Assembly: GCA_017449525.1 (NCBI GenBank)
Contig: JAFTFL010000009.1
Span: 1 to 64,000 of the forward strand
DNA from: Bacteroidales bacterium
GTDB lineage: Bacteria; Bacteroidota; Bacteroidia; Bacteroidales; P3
Reading direction: 5' to 3'
Length of the DNA: 64,000 nt
The notes under the pieces: model-generated
What the model was told of the DNA's origin: nothing
Seen by the model: only the letters and a program-made list of their open reading frames with translations
Database searches by the model: none
Program-made: the position numbers and the translations under genes
In this document: positions 39,888-49,310 of the stretch, piece by piece
How positions within the stretch are numbered: position 1 is the first letter of the stretch
Layout of the letters: each line of letters starts with the position of its first letter

Positions 39888-40132
39888 AGAGGGCGATGTT
39901 GAGACATTGGAGTCCTGGGACTGGTTCGTTTCTGACGAGTATGATGCACAGTGCTAAAGATTTATTATAGTGATGTAATGAGATGATTGCCTTGATGTTA
40001 TAATACGGAACGCAATCAGTATGAAAGTTGGGCTGTTTAAATTTGTAGCCTGTTGGGTTGGTAACCTCACTGATGCGTGGCAGAAGAGTGCGGCTTTTGT
40101 GTTCGACACACTGTACCCTTCTGGTGCGCGCA

Positions 40133-40510
40133 ATGATGCAGATGATGTCCACCTTCGTCAACGACACCTTCACTATGAGCTATCTTGGGCGTGTCGGCTT
40201 CGGCAACCTCGAACCCTACATTGACGGCATCCATATCTATACCTCTGGCGACCGCGGTATGACCATCGAGATGCTCTCGGTTGACGGGCGCATGGTGGCC
40301 GACCTCAAACAGAGTTTCTCTTCGCCGCTCTACCTCGAAGCACTTCGTAAAGAGTGTGCCGCCATCCACCTCGATGTGCAGGTGTCGGAACAAATCTGCT
40401 TCGACATTCCACGCGATGCAGCAGGCAATGTGGGCTTACTTGCACGCCTTGGCGACCGCGTGAAGCGCAGCATAGGCAATCGGATAAAGACGCCTTCTCA
40501 ACGTTGGTAA
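40133..40510 (+). pseudogene. C-terminal fragment of condensation/acyltransferase-like protein
   Basis: About 125 residues resembling the end of alcohol-acetyltransferase or condensation-domain proteins of Bacteroidota: FVNDTFTMSYLGRVGFGN, LEPYIDGIHIYTSGDRG, MTIEMLSVDGRMVADLKQSF and ICFDIPRDAAGN. The upstream catalytic region (HHxxxD) is absent; sequence before 40120 gives no match in any frame. It is best read as the 3' remnant of a deleted gene, although a short expressed protein cannot be excluded. Confidence 0.5.
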
Positions 40511-41291
40511 TGGTATGAAGAGGATTTTGTAGACAGATACATTGTGTAATTGATAATATTAATAAGAGTATTGCTATGAAGCGAGATTCTCTCTGGAGTT
40601 GGTGGTTTGAGCCCTCGTGAGGAGGACCGCCTGCAAGTTGCTGGAGGGGTGGGACAAGTCATTCTTCAGTAGACATGGAGTGTTGCACAAGCGGCTTGCT
40701 GTTGTTGGTGTTTAGCACTACGTCCATGATGCTTATGTCGTTAGCAAACGTCGGCGTCTCTTTGTTGTAGGTAAATGGCGGCTGGGTACTGTCGGCCGAT
40801 GGGTGTATGGAGGCATCGGACGGAACGATCTCTTAGTCTTTCGTTGTTGGTGAGTCAAGGCTTCTGTGGTGGAGGTGGTGGAAATTGTTGTGGCCGGGCA
40901 TTGTGCCTTTCGGTGCCGCGATTTGAGGCTTTCCCTGCTGCTAAGTGGTGCAGGAAACACCATGAAATATTGAAATGCTTCAGTTTTAGATAGGTAGTAT
41001 ATGCTTTTCTATTGTTGTATATCGTGGGTAGAGGTACGGCTATTTTGTGGTTAAACTCCACCTATCTCCTGCTGGTAGATGAACTGAGGAAGAAGTTAAT
41101 ACAGGGTAAGAGGTTGGAACTAATACGAGGTAAAAGGTGAATGTTTGTACAAGGTACAACGTGCGATATGATATGAGGCGCTGTCTTAGATCTATTTTGA
41201 GCGACAGGTTCTCTCATAAGGAGCACGGGCGAGTGCCTTCATTCGGATGTCCTCCCGTGGGAAAGATGCAGTAGACGCTGGGGGAGTGGCT
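40511..41291. other. Gene-free region downstream of heptose operon
   Basis: About 780 bp with no convincing gene. Near 41096-41170 three approximately 24-nt units are seen (TAATACAGGGTAAGAGG, TAATACGAGGTAAAAGG, TTGTACAAGGTACAACG), reminiscent of the 22-nt arrays elsewhere but with a different period. Confidence 0.5.
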
Positions 41292-41990
41292 TCAGAGTTC
41301 GGGCAGGAGTGTTTGGGCGTGCTCGTAGTCGGATGGCACTCCGATGTCAATAAAGAAGGCTTCGTCGGCATAGGCGTAGAATGGGAGGTCGTCATAGTGG
41401 CGCTGCAGCACCTCTTTTTCGAACGAGAAGGCTTCGCCGACGGCGCGATCCGACAGCAGGGATCGGCGCAACTGATAGATGCCCCCATTGATGAGGCCAG
41501 CACCTGCAGCTTGGGCTTTTTCACGAAAGCCAGTGATGCGTCCCGAGGCATTGAGGCTTACGGAACCGTATCGTGCCACGTCGTCCACTTGGCGCAACAC
41601 GACGCATAGGGGTGCGCCACAGGCATTGGCAAAGTGTTGCAGACGTGCCAAGTCGGCGGCAAACAGGGTGTCGCCGTTCAGCACGGTGATGCTTTCTTCA
41701 TGGCACTGCTGCAAGGCGGCCACAATGGCGCCTCCTGTGCCGAGGGGGGGGTGCTCAACTGAGTAGTCAAGGGCGATGCCCTCGTGCTGATGGCCGAAGT
41801 AGGATTCGATGGTATGATGCATGTAGCCAGTGGCTAACACTACATGGTCGTAGTGTTGCAGGCTCAGTGAATGCAGCAGGTAGCACAGGAATGGCACGCC
41901 ACGTACAGGTGCCATGGGTTTAGGCACGTCACTCACCACGTCGCGTAGCCTTGTGCCGAAGCCGCCAGCCAAGATGATGGCTTCGCTCAT
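41292..41990 (-). CDS. hddC: D-glycero-alpha-D-manno-heptose 1-phosphate guanylyltransferase-like
   Basis: A 232-residue sugar-nucleotidyltransferase. The N-terminal signature ILAGGFGTRLRDVVSDVPKP, GTGGAIVAALQQ and the metal-site LNGDTLFAADL are intact. Pairing with GmhA- and HddA-like genes in one operon points to HddC, which makes GDP-D-glycero-alpha-D-manno-heptose for glycans. Other NDP-sugar products are possible. The start at 41990 overlaps the gmhA stop by 4 bp (ATGA). A longer frame upstream lies inside gmhA and is not used. It is the last gene of the operon. Confidence 0.88.
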   Translation of the reverse strand: MSEAIILAGGFGTRLRDVVSDVPKPMAPVRGVPFLCYLLHSLSLQHYDHVVLATGYMHHTIESYFGHQHEGIALDYSVEHPPLGTGGAIVAALQQCHEESITVLNGDTLFAADLARLQHFANACGAPLCVVLRQVDDVARYGSVSLNASGRITGFREKAQAAGAGLINGGIYQLRRSLLSDRAVGEAFSFEKEVLQRHYDDLPFYAYADEAFFIDIGVPSDYEHAQTLLPEL

Positions 41991-42577
41991 TTGAATAGGG
42001 CTGTTTCGACCAGTTCGCACACGATGTGCCCCATCATGATGTGGCACTCTTGGATGCGCGGTGTGTCGGTCGACGGGGCATTTAGCAGCACACCTCCATA
42101 GGTGCGCATTTGGCCACCCTCGTGACCAGTGAGGGAGATGATGTCGATGCCCAACTCGCGACACACTTTGTAGGCCTCGATGATGTTGCGACTGTTGCCA
42201 CTGGTGCTGATGCCCACCAGCACGTCACCCTTATGGGCTGTGCCGCGCAGTAGGCGTGCGAAGACCTGCTCATAGCCGTAGTCGTTGCCTACGGCAGTGA
42301 GGTAGGAGGTGTTGCAATGCAGCGCCTCTGCATTGAGGGGTGAGCGGTCGAAGTAGAATCGGCCACTGAGCTCGGCTGCCAGGTGTTGAGCGTCGGCGGC
42401 ACTACCTCCATTGCCACAGAAATGCACCTTTCCACCGTTGCGTAGGCACTGCTCGATGAGTTGTGCGGCCAGGGCTATGCGTTGTCTGAGGTCAGCATCG
42501 CCCAACACGGCTTGCTTTACGGCCATGCTTTGGCCGATGGCCTCTTCGATGCGATTCATTGCTATTGTATGGTCCAT
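41987..42577 (-). CDS. gmhA: Sedoheptulose-7-phosphate isomerase
   Basis: A 196-residue SIS-domain isomerase making D-glycero-D-manno-heptose 7-phosphate. Motifs: FCGNGGSAADAQHLAAELSGRF, VGISTSGNSRNIIEA and SLTGHEGG, with the C-terminal ECHIMMGHIVCELVE carrying the conserved His and Glu. The start at 42577 overlaps the end of hddA by 16 bp; an alternative Met at 42559 gives a 190-residue protein starting right after the hddA stop. It supplies the first step for the heptose pathway continued by its operon neighbours. The phosphatase GmhB is not in this window. Confidence 0.93.
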   Translation of the reverse strand: MDHTIAMNRIEEAIGQSMAVKQAVLGDADLRQRIALAAQLIEQCLRNGGKVHFCGNGGSAADAQHLAAELSGRFYFDRSPLNAEALHCNTSYLTAVGNDYGYEQVFARLLRGTAHKGDVLVGISTSGNSRNIIEAYKVCRELGIDIISLTGHEGGQMRTYGGVLLNAPSTDTPRIQECHIMMGHIVCELVETALFK

Positions 42578-43584
42578 GTCTTAAGTCCTTCGGATGTGAA
42601 TTCATAACGTTTGGTCTCCCCGCCGAGGGCAGTCAGTGCACTCCTCACCGCAAAGCGGCTGAGGCCTGGGCAGTAAAAGAACATGAAACCGCCTCCGCCA
42701 GCTCCGCTTATCTTGCCTCCTGTGGCACCTGCACCGATGGCGGCTTGGTAGATGGAGTCGATGTGTGGGTTGCTCACGCTTGAGGCCATCTGCTTCTTGT
42801 GTTGCCAGCCGTAGTCCAAAATGTCGCCCACGCTATCCACACGTCCCTTAAGCAAGGCTTCCTTCATCTGTATGGCTTGGTCTTTCAGGCGGTGCATGCT
42901 CTCAATGCTGGCGGCGTTGCCTTGGCGCACGTTGCGCTGCTGCTCGCGGATGATGTCGGCACTGACGTGTGAGGTGTCCGTGTAGTAAAGCAGCAGGTTG
43001 TGGTTCAGTTCGTCAATGTGGCTTTGGCGGACGCGCAAGGGGTTGACGATGACGTTGTCTCCATTGAACTCCATGTAGTTGAAACCTCCGAATGTGGCAG
43101 CATACTGGTCCTGCTTGCCGCCAGCAAGTCCCAAGTCTTCACGCTCTATCTCATACGCCAGACGGGCTATGTCGTATTCGCCCAAGGGCAACTTGAGCCA
43201 TTCCACGTAGGCTCCGAGAATGGAGACCACGAGGGTAGACGATGTGCCGAGGCCGCTGCCTGCCGGTGCATCAACGAAGGATGCTATGCGCAGCGAGAGT
43301 GGGCGATGGGTGAACTGACGCACGATGCGGTTGTACACCCCTTTGTGCAGGATGAAATAGCCATCGGTGTCAACCTCTATGGCATTGGTGTAGGTCTCCT
43401 TCAACCCACGGTCGGGAGCCAAGAACTCCACGCGGTCGTCGTCGGTAGGCTCAATGGTAGTGTAGGCGTAGAGGCTGATAGTGGCATTGAGGATGGCACC
43501 ACCGTAGAGGTCGCTGTAGGGCGATACGTCGGTGCCTCCACCAGCCAAGCCGAGTCGCAGAGGAGCTTTACTTCGTATGGTCAT
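42562..43584 (-). CDS. hddA: D-glycero-alpha-D-manno-heptose 7-phosphate kinase-like (GHMP kinase)
   Basis: A 340-residue GHMP-family kinase. Motif 1 is APLRLGLAGGGTDVSPYSDL, motif 2 is DAPAGSGLGTSSTLVVSIL (ATP phosphate loop) and motif 3 is GKISGAGGGGFMFFYC near the C-terminus. In the context gmhA-hddC it fits HddA, which phosphorylates heptose 7-phosphate at C1 in the GDP-heptose route. The start overlaps the glycosyltransferase stop by 17 bp, so the operon is tightly packed. Confidence 0.9.
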   Translation of the reverse strand: MTIRSKAPLRLGLAGGGTDVSPYSDLYGGAILNATISLYAYTTIEPTDDDRVEFLAPDRGLKETYTNAIEVDTDGYFILHKGVYNRIVRQFTHRPLSLRIASFVDAPAGSGLGTSSTLVVSILGAYVEWLKLPLGEYDIARLAYEIEREDLGLAGGKQDQYAATFGGFNYMEFNGDNVIVNPLRVRQSHIDELNHNLLLYYTDTSHVSADIIREQQRNVRQGNAASIESMHRLKDQAIQMKEALLKGRVDSVGDILDYGWQHKKQMASSVSNPHIDSIYQAAIGAGATGGKISGAGGGGFMFFYCPGLSRFAVRSALTALGGETKRYEFTSEGLKTWTIQ

Positions 43585-44704
43585 CAGGAATGAGGTTATA
43601 GATAGTCTGAGTCATGTTCTCCCATGCGTACCGCTTTTTCTCCTGTCGCACCCCCTCGGTGAGTTGGGGCGCAAGCCCCTCTTCAAAGAATCGCACAATA
43701 GCGTTGGCGATTTGGTCTGCCTCGGGCTGTACCACCAGCCCCACCTGTCCGTCTGGCACAATCTCGGGCAGGCCGCCCACATTGGTAACCAGCATGGGAC
43801 GTTCGAAGTGGAACGCTATCTGGGTTACCCCACTCTGAGTGGCACTCTTGTAGGGTTGAGCCACAAGGTCGGCTGCACAGAAGTAGCGACCCACTTCGTG
43901 GTCGGCAATGAAGCTGGTGCAGAGCACCAACCGTTCTTCAATACCGAGTCGCTCTATCTGCTCCATATAAGGCTTGGGGTTGCCGTAGAACTCGCCAGCT
44001 ACAATCAGTCGAATACCAGCATGCTCTATGCGGGGGTCGGCCATGGCATCAAGCAGTAGGTCCAATCCCTTGTAGTCGCGGATGAAGCCGAAGAACAGCA
44101 CGTAGTGCCCCTCGACACTGAGGCCGAGTTGCTGCAACGCCTCTTGGCGAGGCATAGCCGCCCCGTAGTGGTCGTAGAGGGGATGTGGACAGAACGTTCG
44201 GGGCTTGCGGTGCTCGGGGTCGAACAGGTCTGCATCAGCCAGCACAGAGCGGCTCATGGCCACCATGCCGTCTATCGAGTGCACGAAGTAGCGAGTCAGT
44301 ACGCGGTCGCCTATGCGGTGCTCATGGGGCACCAGATTGTCCAGAATGCTGATGCGCCTACGACAATGCGACAGGCGCAGCACCGTTCCTAAGGCAGGTG
44401 CCATGAAAGGCAACCAGAACTTGCATATCACCATCTCGGGCTTCGCATTCCGTACGTATCGCCCCGTCCTCCACCAACTGATGGGGTTCACCGCATTGAG
44501 CATGCGTCGAATGGTAAGCCCTTCTGGGGCAGGCTCAGTGCTGTACTGCGTTTTGCCAGGGAATAGGAGTGCAGGATATTGCAGGGTGAAGGTGATAATC
44601 TCCACCTGATGCCCCTCGTCCTGCAGTTGGCGAGCCAGTCTCTCATTGAATGCCGACAGGCCTCCTCTGTAGGGCCATGCAGTGCCGAGTATGATGACTT
44701 TCAT
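43568..44704 (-). CDS. Family 4 glycosyltransferase
   Basis: A 378-residue GT-B-fold glycosyltransferase. The N-terminal acceptor domain starts ILGTAWPYRGGLSAFNERLA. The C-terminal donor domain contains VLFFGFIRDYKGLDLLLDAM, LIVAGEFYGNP and YKSATQSGVTQIAF with the nearby acidic residue pair. These features are typical of GT4-like enzymes adding sugars to cell-surface glycans or glycolipids. It is the first gene of the operon with hddA, gmhA and hddC, so transfer of a heptose is an attractive guess. It has no membrane segment and is probably peripheral at the inner membrane. Confidence 0.85.
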   Translation of the reverse strand: MKVIILGTAWPYRGGLSAFNERLARQLQDEGHQVEIITFTLQYPALLFPGKTQYSTEPAPEGLTIRRMLNAVNPISWWRTGRYVRNAKPEMVICKFWLPFMAPALGTVLRLSHCRRRISILDNLVPHEHRIGDRVLTRYFVHSIDGMVAMSRSVLADADLFDPEHRKPRTFCPHPLYDHYGAAMPRQEALQQLGLSVEGHYVLFFGFIRDYKGLDLLLDAMADPRIEHAGIRLIVAGEFYGNPKPYMEQIERLGIEERLVLCTSFIADHEVGRYFCAADLVAQPYKSATQSGVTQIAFHFERPMLVTNVGGLPEIVPDGQVGLVVQPEADQIANAIVRFFEEGLAPQLTEGVRQEKKRYAWENMTQTIYNLIPDDHTK

Positions 44705-44739
44705 AACTTTTGATAGGTGTTGCTGCGTAGCATGGGATG

Positions 44740-44747
44740 CAAAGGTA
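44740..44747 (-). promoter_or_regulatory. -7 promoter box of glycosyltransferase/heptose operon
   Basis: CAAAGGTA reads TACCTTTG leftward, 35 bp upstream of the start at 44704. Confidence 0.6.
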
Positions 44748-44852
44748 CGCTTTTTTTTGCTATCCTCGGTCGTAGAGGGCTGAACAACCTTTCCGTATGG
44801 AGAGAGATGTGAGTTGTTTCGGATGGCACCTGTGGGTTACGGCTGCTACGGG

Positions 44853-47800
44853 CTACTCGCTGCGGTTGCCCACGTTGACCGATGTAGAGCCATTGATGGT
44901 TCCGCGGTTGCCTCCCCCATACACATTGCCACGCACGTGGCTGCGCCCTCTGATGTTTACGGTGATCTTGTTGCTGCTGCCCGACCCCACAGAGGCGCGG
45001 TTACCTCCCCCATAGACGCTACCCTCCACCTGCGAACGTCCTTCGACGTTCACGTTTGTGTTGCTCAGTGAGGGGCTCTCGTTGCCTCCTCCGTACACAC
45101 TCTCGCCCACGGTGCAGTCCTTCAGGGTGAGTGTGATATTACCCGTGACGTTGCCCAGGGTGGAGAGATCTTCGGTGGTGTAAATAATATGATTGGTGTT
45201 GTCTACAGCGTCGGCAGCCCCCGTTTGCCAGGTGTACTGCTCAGGGGTGATAATGCCGAAGTCGCTGAACAACCCCGTCTCTCGGGTATAGACTGAGTAG
45301 GTGGGTTGTGTGGTGGGATAAACATCAATGGTAGTGGCTGTGGCACGGTAGCCTCCTCCGAATGCGTTGCGCATCAAGGTGCAGTTGGTGAGGTTTGAAC
45401 TGATGGTGCCGTTCACTCGCCCCTGGCAGCCGCCTCCGTAGTAGTTCTCTATCACTGTGCACCCAGTGAGCGTATTCGTAACGTTGCCAGTCTGAGCCAG
45501 CGAGAACTTTGCGTAGTCGTTATAAAAGCGTGCGACACCCGAGCCCGAACCGCCCGAGTAGAGGAAAAACTCGAAGGCATAACTCACGGCCACGCCTAAG
45601 GTTGGATCCACCTGCAGTCGTTTGTCGGTGTAGTAGTTGAATCCTAAGGGATAGGTGAGTTGTGCGGCATTGAAGTTTGGGTTGGACTGGGCATCGCGCC
45701 TGGTGGTGAGGGATGTGCCTCCGAAGCCAGCGCCGTAATACTGTTTGAAGATGGTTCCATTGGCGGTGGTCGATACGGTCTTGCCTGCCGACATGTTGCC
45801 AAACTCGGGACCTCCGCAATAGAAGTCCACAAGACTATTGTCTATCGTTACGTCGATGTTGCCTGTGATGGGGGCCACTGCCGACGTGCCGCCGCCGAAG
45901 AAGCGTCGTATCAGTGCGTGGTCTACGCGCGCTTCCACATTGACACCTGTAGTGGTAGGCCTTTCTACGTAGGCCGACAAGTACTTGTGCAGCCGTCCGC
46001 CAGCGCAGAAAAAGCGTATGTTGTTGCCCGTGGCAGTCCCATTGGTGTTCACTCCCGTCATGAAGCATTCCTCAATCTCACCTCCTGTAACCACGACGGG
46101 CACCAGCGTGGTTACGCGGCCATCGTCGGTGTGCGAGCCAGGATGTAGTTGTTCTACGTAGACATTGCCTCCGAATTGTATGTAACTCAGTTTTGAACAG
46201 GCTCCGCTCTTCGCGCGTACTATTTGTGAGAAGTATCCACTATTGGCTATCCATCGGTTGTTGCCATGGCCATTGTCGTTGTTCGTAAAGTTATAGGAGT
46301 TGATTTCGCACTCGCTCATGAAGCTCAGACTGGTCTCGGTCAGCTCAAACCATCCACGTGTATGCCAGATGCCGATAGTGGGGTAGGCTTGGCTCCCAGT
46401 AACGCGTGCAGCCATGCCGATGCCTATGTTGGGCACGAAGTCAAAGCGCATGGGCGGTATGGCGGTGCGGTCGATGTTGTGATACGAATACCATCCGTAG
46501 TCGGGCTCTTGATTGTTGTCCTCATCCACGCTCATGATGGAGCAGGCTTTGTCTGTGTTCAGTAGGGTGCCGCCAAGGGCTTGTTGGTTGTAGTGGTAAT
46601 TGCCCACCAGTACGATGGCTTGCGTATGTGGATTGGTACTGGTGGACATGGCATCCACCAGCGTGGCGAGGTTGGTGTAGACCGTCCGACCGTGGTAGGT
46701 GGTGGGGACAGCTCCGCCCAGTTGCAAGGCGTTGTCGTAGTTAGCGTCATAACCCGTCTCGTACGAGGGATCGCTCAGGTAATAAGCAGTGGCGAAGTTG
46801 GCTTCAATGGTGATGGCGGTAACGCCGTAGGGCACTATGTAGTTGCCTCCCTGTGCAAAGATGTAGGGGTTGGTGGTGGCGTTGAAGAGGTCCTTGGCGG
46901 TGCAATGGCGGTCGGCGAAATTGTAATTGGTCAGCGCTCCCGTGGTGCCGCCCGTGATGGCGGTGATGCGCCACCCAGTGCATATTTGGGCGTAGTTGCG
47001 TGTCCAACCGCTGTATTCGTTGACGAAAGGCAAGACGACTTTTCCCCAGGTGAAGTCATATCGGTCGGTGTCCATGTCGGTGATGGGCAGTTGCGAGGTG
47101 AAGTTGCTGCTGCCGATTCTCATGTTGACGGTCAGGTAGCCGTCGTTGCCCATGTCGGTCAGTAGCCGGCCGTGGTAGGGTTCAGTGGTGGTGGGTGGCA
47201 AGTTGGCTGCTATCTCTTGTGTGGTGCGGTGCGTGCCTGTTGGCCAGGCCTCCACAATTGGGTAGGGTGCTACGTCGGGTAGCACCACCCAGTGCCCCAC
47301 CTCGGCCGTGTGTGCTTCGGTGCGGTCGTCAAAGATGAAGTAGGTAGCCATCTGCCGATGTGTGTTCTGTATGTGGCGGTAGAAGGGAAATCGGGTGAGA
47401 TACTCGTCTTTGTCTATAGCCAACTGGTTGTTGTAGGCGGTGTAGGGCAGCACGGCTTGGCTGCGGTAGAAGTTGTACAGTGGGTAGTCCCGTAGGTTAC
47501 TTGCGTGCAGGCAGCCGTACACGGGCGATATGTTGGTTGCACTGGTTACGTTGCCATACATCATGCAGTTGGCTATTCTTGAACTACGTTTTTGTTCCAC
47601 CTTGACGAACTTGAAGGCAAGCCAATTGCACCGTGTGGCCCCAGTTATGTTGAATCCGAGGTTAAGTGTGCCGCTGTTGTTGACTGTTACATCCACGCTC
47701 ACCGTGCCGTATCGCACCCCCTTGCCTACGTAGGTCGAGGTGGTTCCAATGTTGGTGAGGTTCGTGGTTTGAGCAGCGCTTCCGCTGCCCTGGGTGTAGA

Positions 47801-48614
47801 AGTATACGCCTGCCGAGGGAATATTGTTGTTTGCCTCATTAAATAGCCTATAGGAACAACTTACGGTGTAGGTGCCTGCGGGTAGTCCTGTTATAGTACT
47901 ATAGCGTATTTGCGCATTGGCTAAGGAGCCCTCTGCGTTGTTGCGCCAGTATTCCATAAAAGGGGTCTTCATGTTGGACGCATCGGCTTCTGTCGACCAG
48001 GTGTTGAGGTGGAAAGCTCCAGACGTATTGTTGGCAGTCCACCCGTCAGCAGTTGTGCAGGGTATGGCCAGCTTTACTTCGTCGCTGTAGCCTACGATGC
48101 CAGCAGCGTATGTTCCACCGCTGACGTTGGCATAGCTGTAGCAGTTTACTACGCGGGTTTCACCGTCGATGCTGCCCACCAGTCCGCCCACATTGCCCGT
48201 GCCGCTGATGCTGACAGTGGAAGTCCCCTGCCTGGAGAGGATGCCGCAGTTGTAGATGCGTGCGCCACCTGTTGCCGTGGCGGCTATGGCACCCACATTG
48301 TTTGTGCCTGTTACCTGCACGTTGTCCAACCTTAGGTTCTTCACGGTGCCCCCGTTGACCGAGGTGAATAAGGGTACACGCAGTCCGCTGATGGTGTGGT
48401 AGCCTCCGTCGAGGGTGCCTCTGAAGTTGCTCACAGTGCCCGTGAAGCCGCTGAAAGAGGAGGCATCAATGTCTGCGGTCAGGGTGTAGTTGCCCGTGGT
48501 ACTGGTAATCTCAGCAAGACTGCTTATTTCGGTTTGTGCAACGACGTGATTGATAAATATCAAGCACAGCAGTAGCAGGCTTGTATATTTTAAACTATGT
48601 AGGAGATGCATCAT
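44853..48614 (-). CDS. Large secreted repeat protein (GLUG/VYGGGN type)
   Basis: A 1253-residue exported protein with a signal peptide (YTSLLLLCLIFINHVVAQ). The N-terminal region is beta-helix-like with GLUG-style repeats: GTLDGGYHTISGL, GGTVKNLRLDNVQVTGTNNVG, GNVGGLVGSIDGETRVVNCYSYANV. A middle part contains a carbohydrate-module-like stretch (about residues 210-330). The C-terminal 450 residues are rich in YGGG motifs, ending with three VYGGGN units at about 20-40-residue intervals. Such proteins are Bacteroidota surface or adhesin-like proteins. The chain stops after VNVGNRSE with no visible T9SS C-terminal sorting domain, so it may be truncated or exported differently. Confidence 0.8.
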   Translation of the reverse strand: MMHLLHSLKYTSLLLLCLIFINHVVAQTEISSLAEITSTTGNYTLTADIDASSFSGFTGTVSNFRGTLDGGYHTISGLRVPLFTSVNGGTVKNLRLDNVQVTGTNNVGAIAATATGGARIYNCGILSRQGTSTVSISGTGNVGGLVGSIDGETRVVNCYSYANVSGGTYAAGIVGYSDEVKLAIPCTTADGWTANNTSGAFHLNTWSTEADASNMKTPFMEYWRNNAEGSLANAQIRYSTITGLPAGTYTVSCSYRLFNEANNNIPSAGVYFYTQGSGSAAQTTNLTNIGTTSTYVGKGVRYGTVSVDVTVNNSGTLNLGFNITGATRCNWLAFKFVKVEQKRSSRIANCMMYGNVTSATNISPVYGCLHASNLRDYPLYNFYRSQAVLPYTAYNNQLAIDKDEYLTRFPFYRHIQNTHRQMATYFIFDDRTEAHTAEVGHWVVLPDVAPYPIVEAWPTGTHRTTQEIAANLPPTTTEPYHGRLLTDMGNDGYLTVNMRIGSSNFTSQLPITDMDTDRYDFTWGKVVLPFVNEYSGWTRNYAQICTGWRITAITGGTTGALTNYNFADRHCTAKDLFNATTNPYIFAQGGNYIVPYGVTAITIEANFATAYYLSDPSYETGYDANYDNALQLGGAVPTTYHGRTVYTNLATLVDAMSTSTNPHTQAIVLVGNYHYNQQALGGTLLNTDKACSIMSVDEDNNQEPDYGWYSYHNIDRTAIPPMRFDFVPNIGIGMAARVTGSQAYPTIGIWHTRGWFELTETSLSFMSECEINSYNFTNNDNGHGNNRWIANSGYFSQIVRAKSGACSKLSYIQFGGNVYVEQLHPGSHTDDGRVTTLVPVVVTGGEIEECFMTGVNTNGTATGNNIRFFCAGGRLHKYLSAYVERPTTTGVNVEARVDHALIRRFFGGGTSAVAPITGNIDVTIDNSLVDFYCGGPEFGNMSAGKTVSTTANGTIFKQYYGAGFGGTSLTTRRDAQSNPNFNAAQLTYPLGFNYYTDKRLQVDPTLGVAVSYAFEFFLYSGGSGSGVARFYNDYAKFSLAQTGNVTNTLTGCTVIENYYGGGCQGRVNGTISSNLTNCTLMRNAFGGGYRATATTIDVYPTTQPTYSVYTRETGLFSDFGIITPEQYTWQTGAADAVDNTNHIIYTTEDLSTLGNVTGNITLTLKDCTVGESVYGGGNESPSLSNTNVNVEGRSQVEGSVYGGGNRASVGSGSSNKITVNIRGRSHVRGNVYGGGNRGTINGSTSVNVGNRSE

Positions 48615-48670
48615 TGAGTGGATATTGTTATAAATTATTGGTTTATCAGCTTATGTTAAGCCCTTGTGGA

Positions 48671-48712
48671 CATGATATGCAGTGCAAATATACAAATATT
48701 TTGCATATCATG
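48671..48712. promoter_or_regulatory. 11-bp inverted repeat around promoter of the large surface protein
   Basis: CATGATATGCA (48671-48681) is perfectly repeated in inverse as TGCATATCATG (48702-48712). Between the arms lies CAAATATA (48685-48692), which reads TATATTTG leftward, a -7 box for the gene starting at 48614. The geometry suggests an operator or an invertible or hairpin element. Confidence 0.5.
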
Positions 48713-48831
48713 CTCTTGGAGAGTGTGCTGCATGCACTACAGAGGGCGGTGTGGCATGCGTAGAGAGAAAGAACGTATGTTGTGGGCGCAATAAAAATTC
48801 GCTGATGGGAAGTTGTGTGGAAGCAAAAGGC

Positions 48832-48839
48832 TAACTTTG
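48832..48839 (+). promoter_or_regulatory. -7 promoter box of aroQ
   Basis: TAACTTTG, 28 bp before the aroQ start codon. Confidence 0.6.
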
Positions 48840-48867
48840 TCTCCTCAATTGTGAAAACTATACAAAG

Positions 48868-49287
48868 ATGAAGATACTGATATTAAATGGTCCAAACCTA
48901 AACCTGCAGGGGCGCAGGCAGCCGGATATTTACGGCAAGGAGACATTCGAGGATTACCTGCAGCGGCTGCGCACTCTCTTCTCGGAGCACGAGATAGAGT
49001 ACTACCAAAGCAATGTGGAGGGCGAACTCATCAACGCGATGCATCGTGCCATGGGACATGTCGACGGGCTGGTGGTGAATGCTGGAGGTTATAGTCATAC
49101 GAGTGTGGCACTCCACGATGCGCTGTTGGCTGTCGGACTGCCGGCGGTGGAGGTACACCTTAGTAATATATACGCGCGCGAGGCGTATCGCCACCAAACT
49201 CTTTTGACTTCGGCCTGCCGAGGGTTGGTGTGCGGCTTGGGTATGAAAGGCTATGAGCTGGCTGTGCGTGCGTTGGTAGAGTCATAG
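48868..49287 (+). CDS. aroQ: Type II 3-dehydroquinate dehydratase
   Basis: A 139-residue small cytoplasmic dodecameric enzyme of the shikimate pathway, converting 3-dehydroquinate to 3-dehydroshikimate. Family motifs are intact: ILNGPNLNLQGRRQPDIYG with the active-site Tyr and Arg region, QSNVEGELINAMHRA, NAGGYSHTSVALHDAL, EVHLSNIYAREAYRHQ and GLGMKGY. A monocistronic gene with its own promoter (48832) and a strong terminator downstream. Confidence 0.96.
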   Translation: MKILILNGPNLNLQGRRQPDIYGKETFEDYLQRLRTLFSEHEIEYYQSNVEGELINAMHRAMGHVDGLVVNAGGYSHTSVALHDALLAVGLPAVEVHLSNIYAREAYRHQTLLTSACRGLVCGLGMKGYELAVRALVES

Positions 49288-49310
49288 GCTGCACACTGGC
49301 TTTGTCTATA

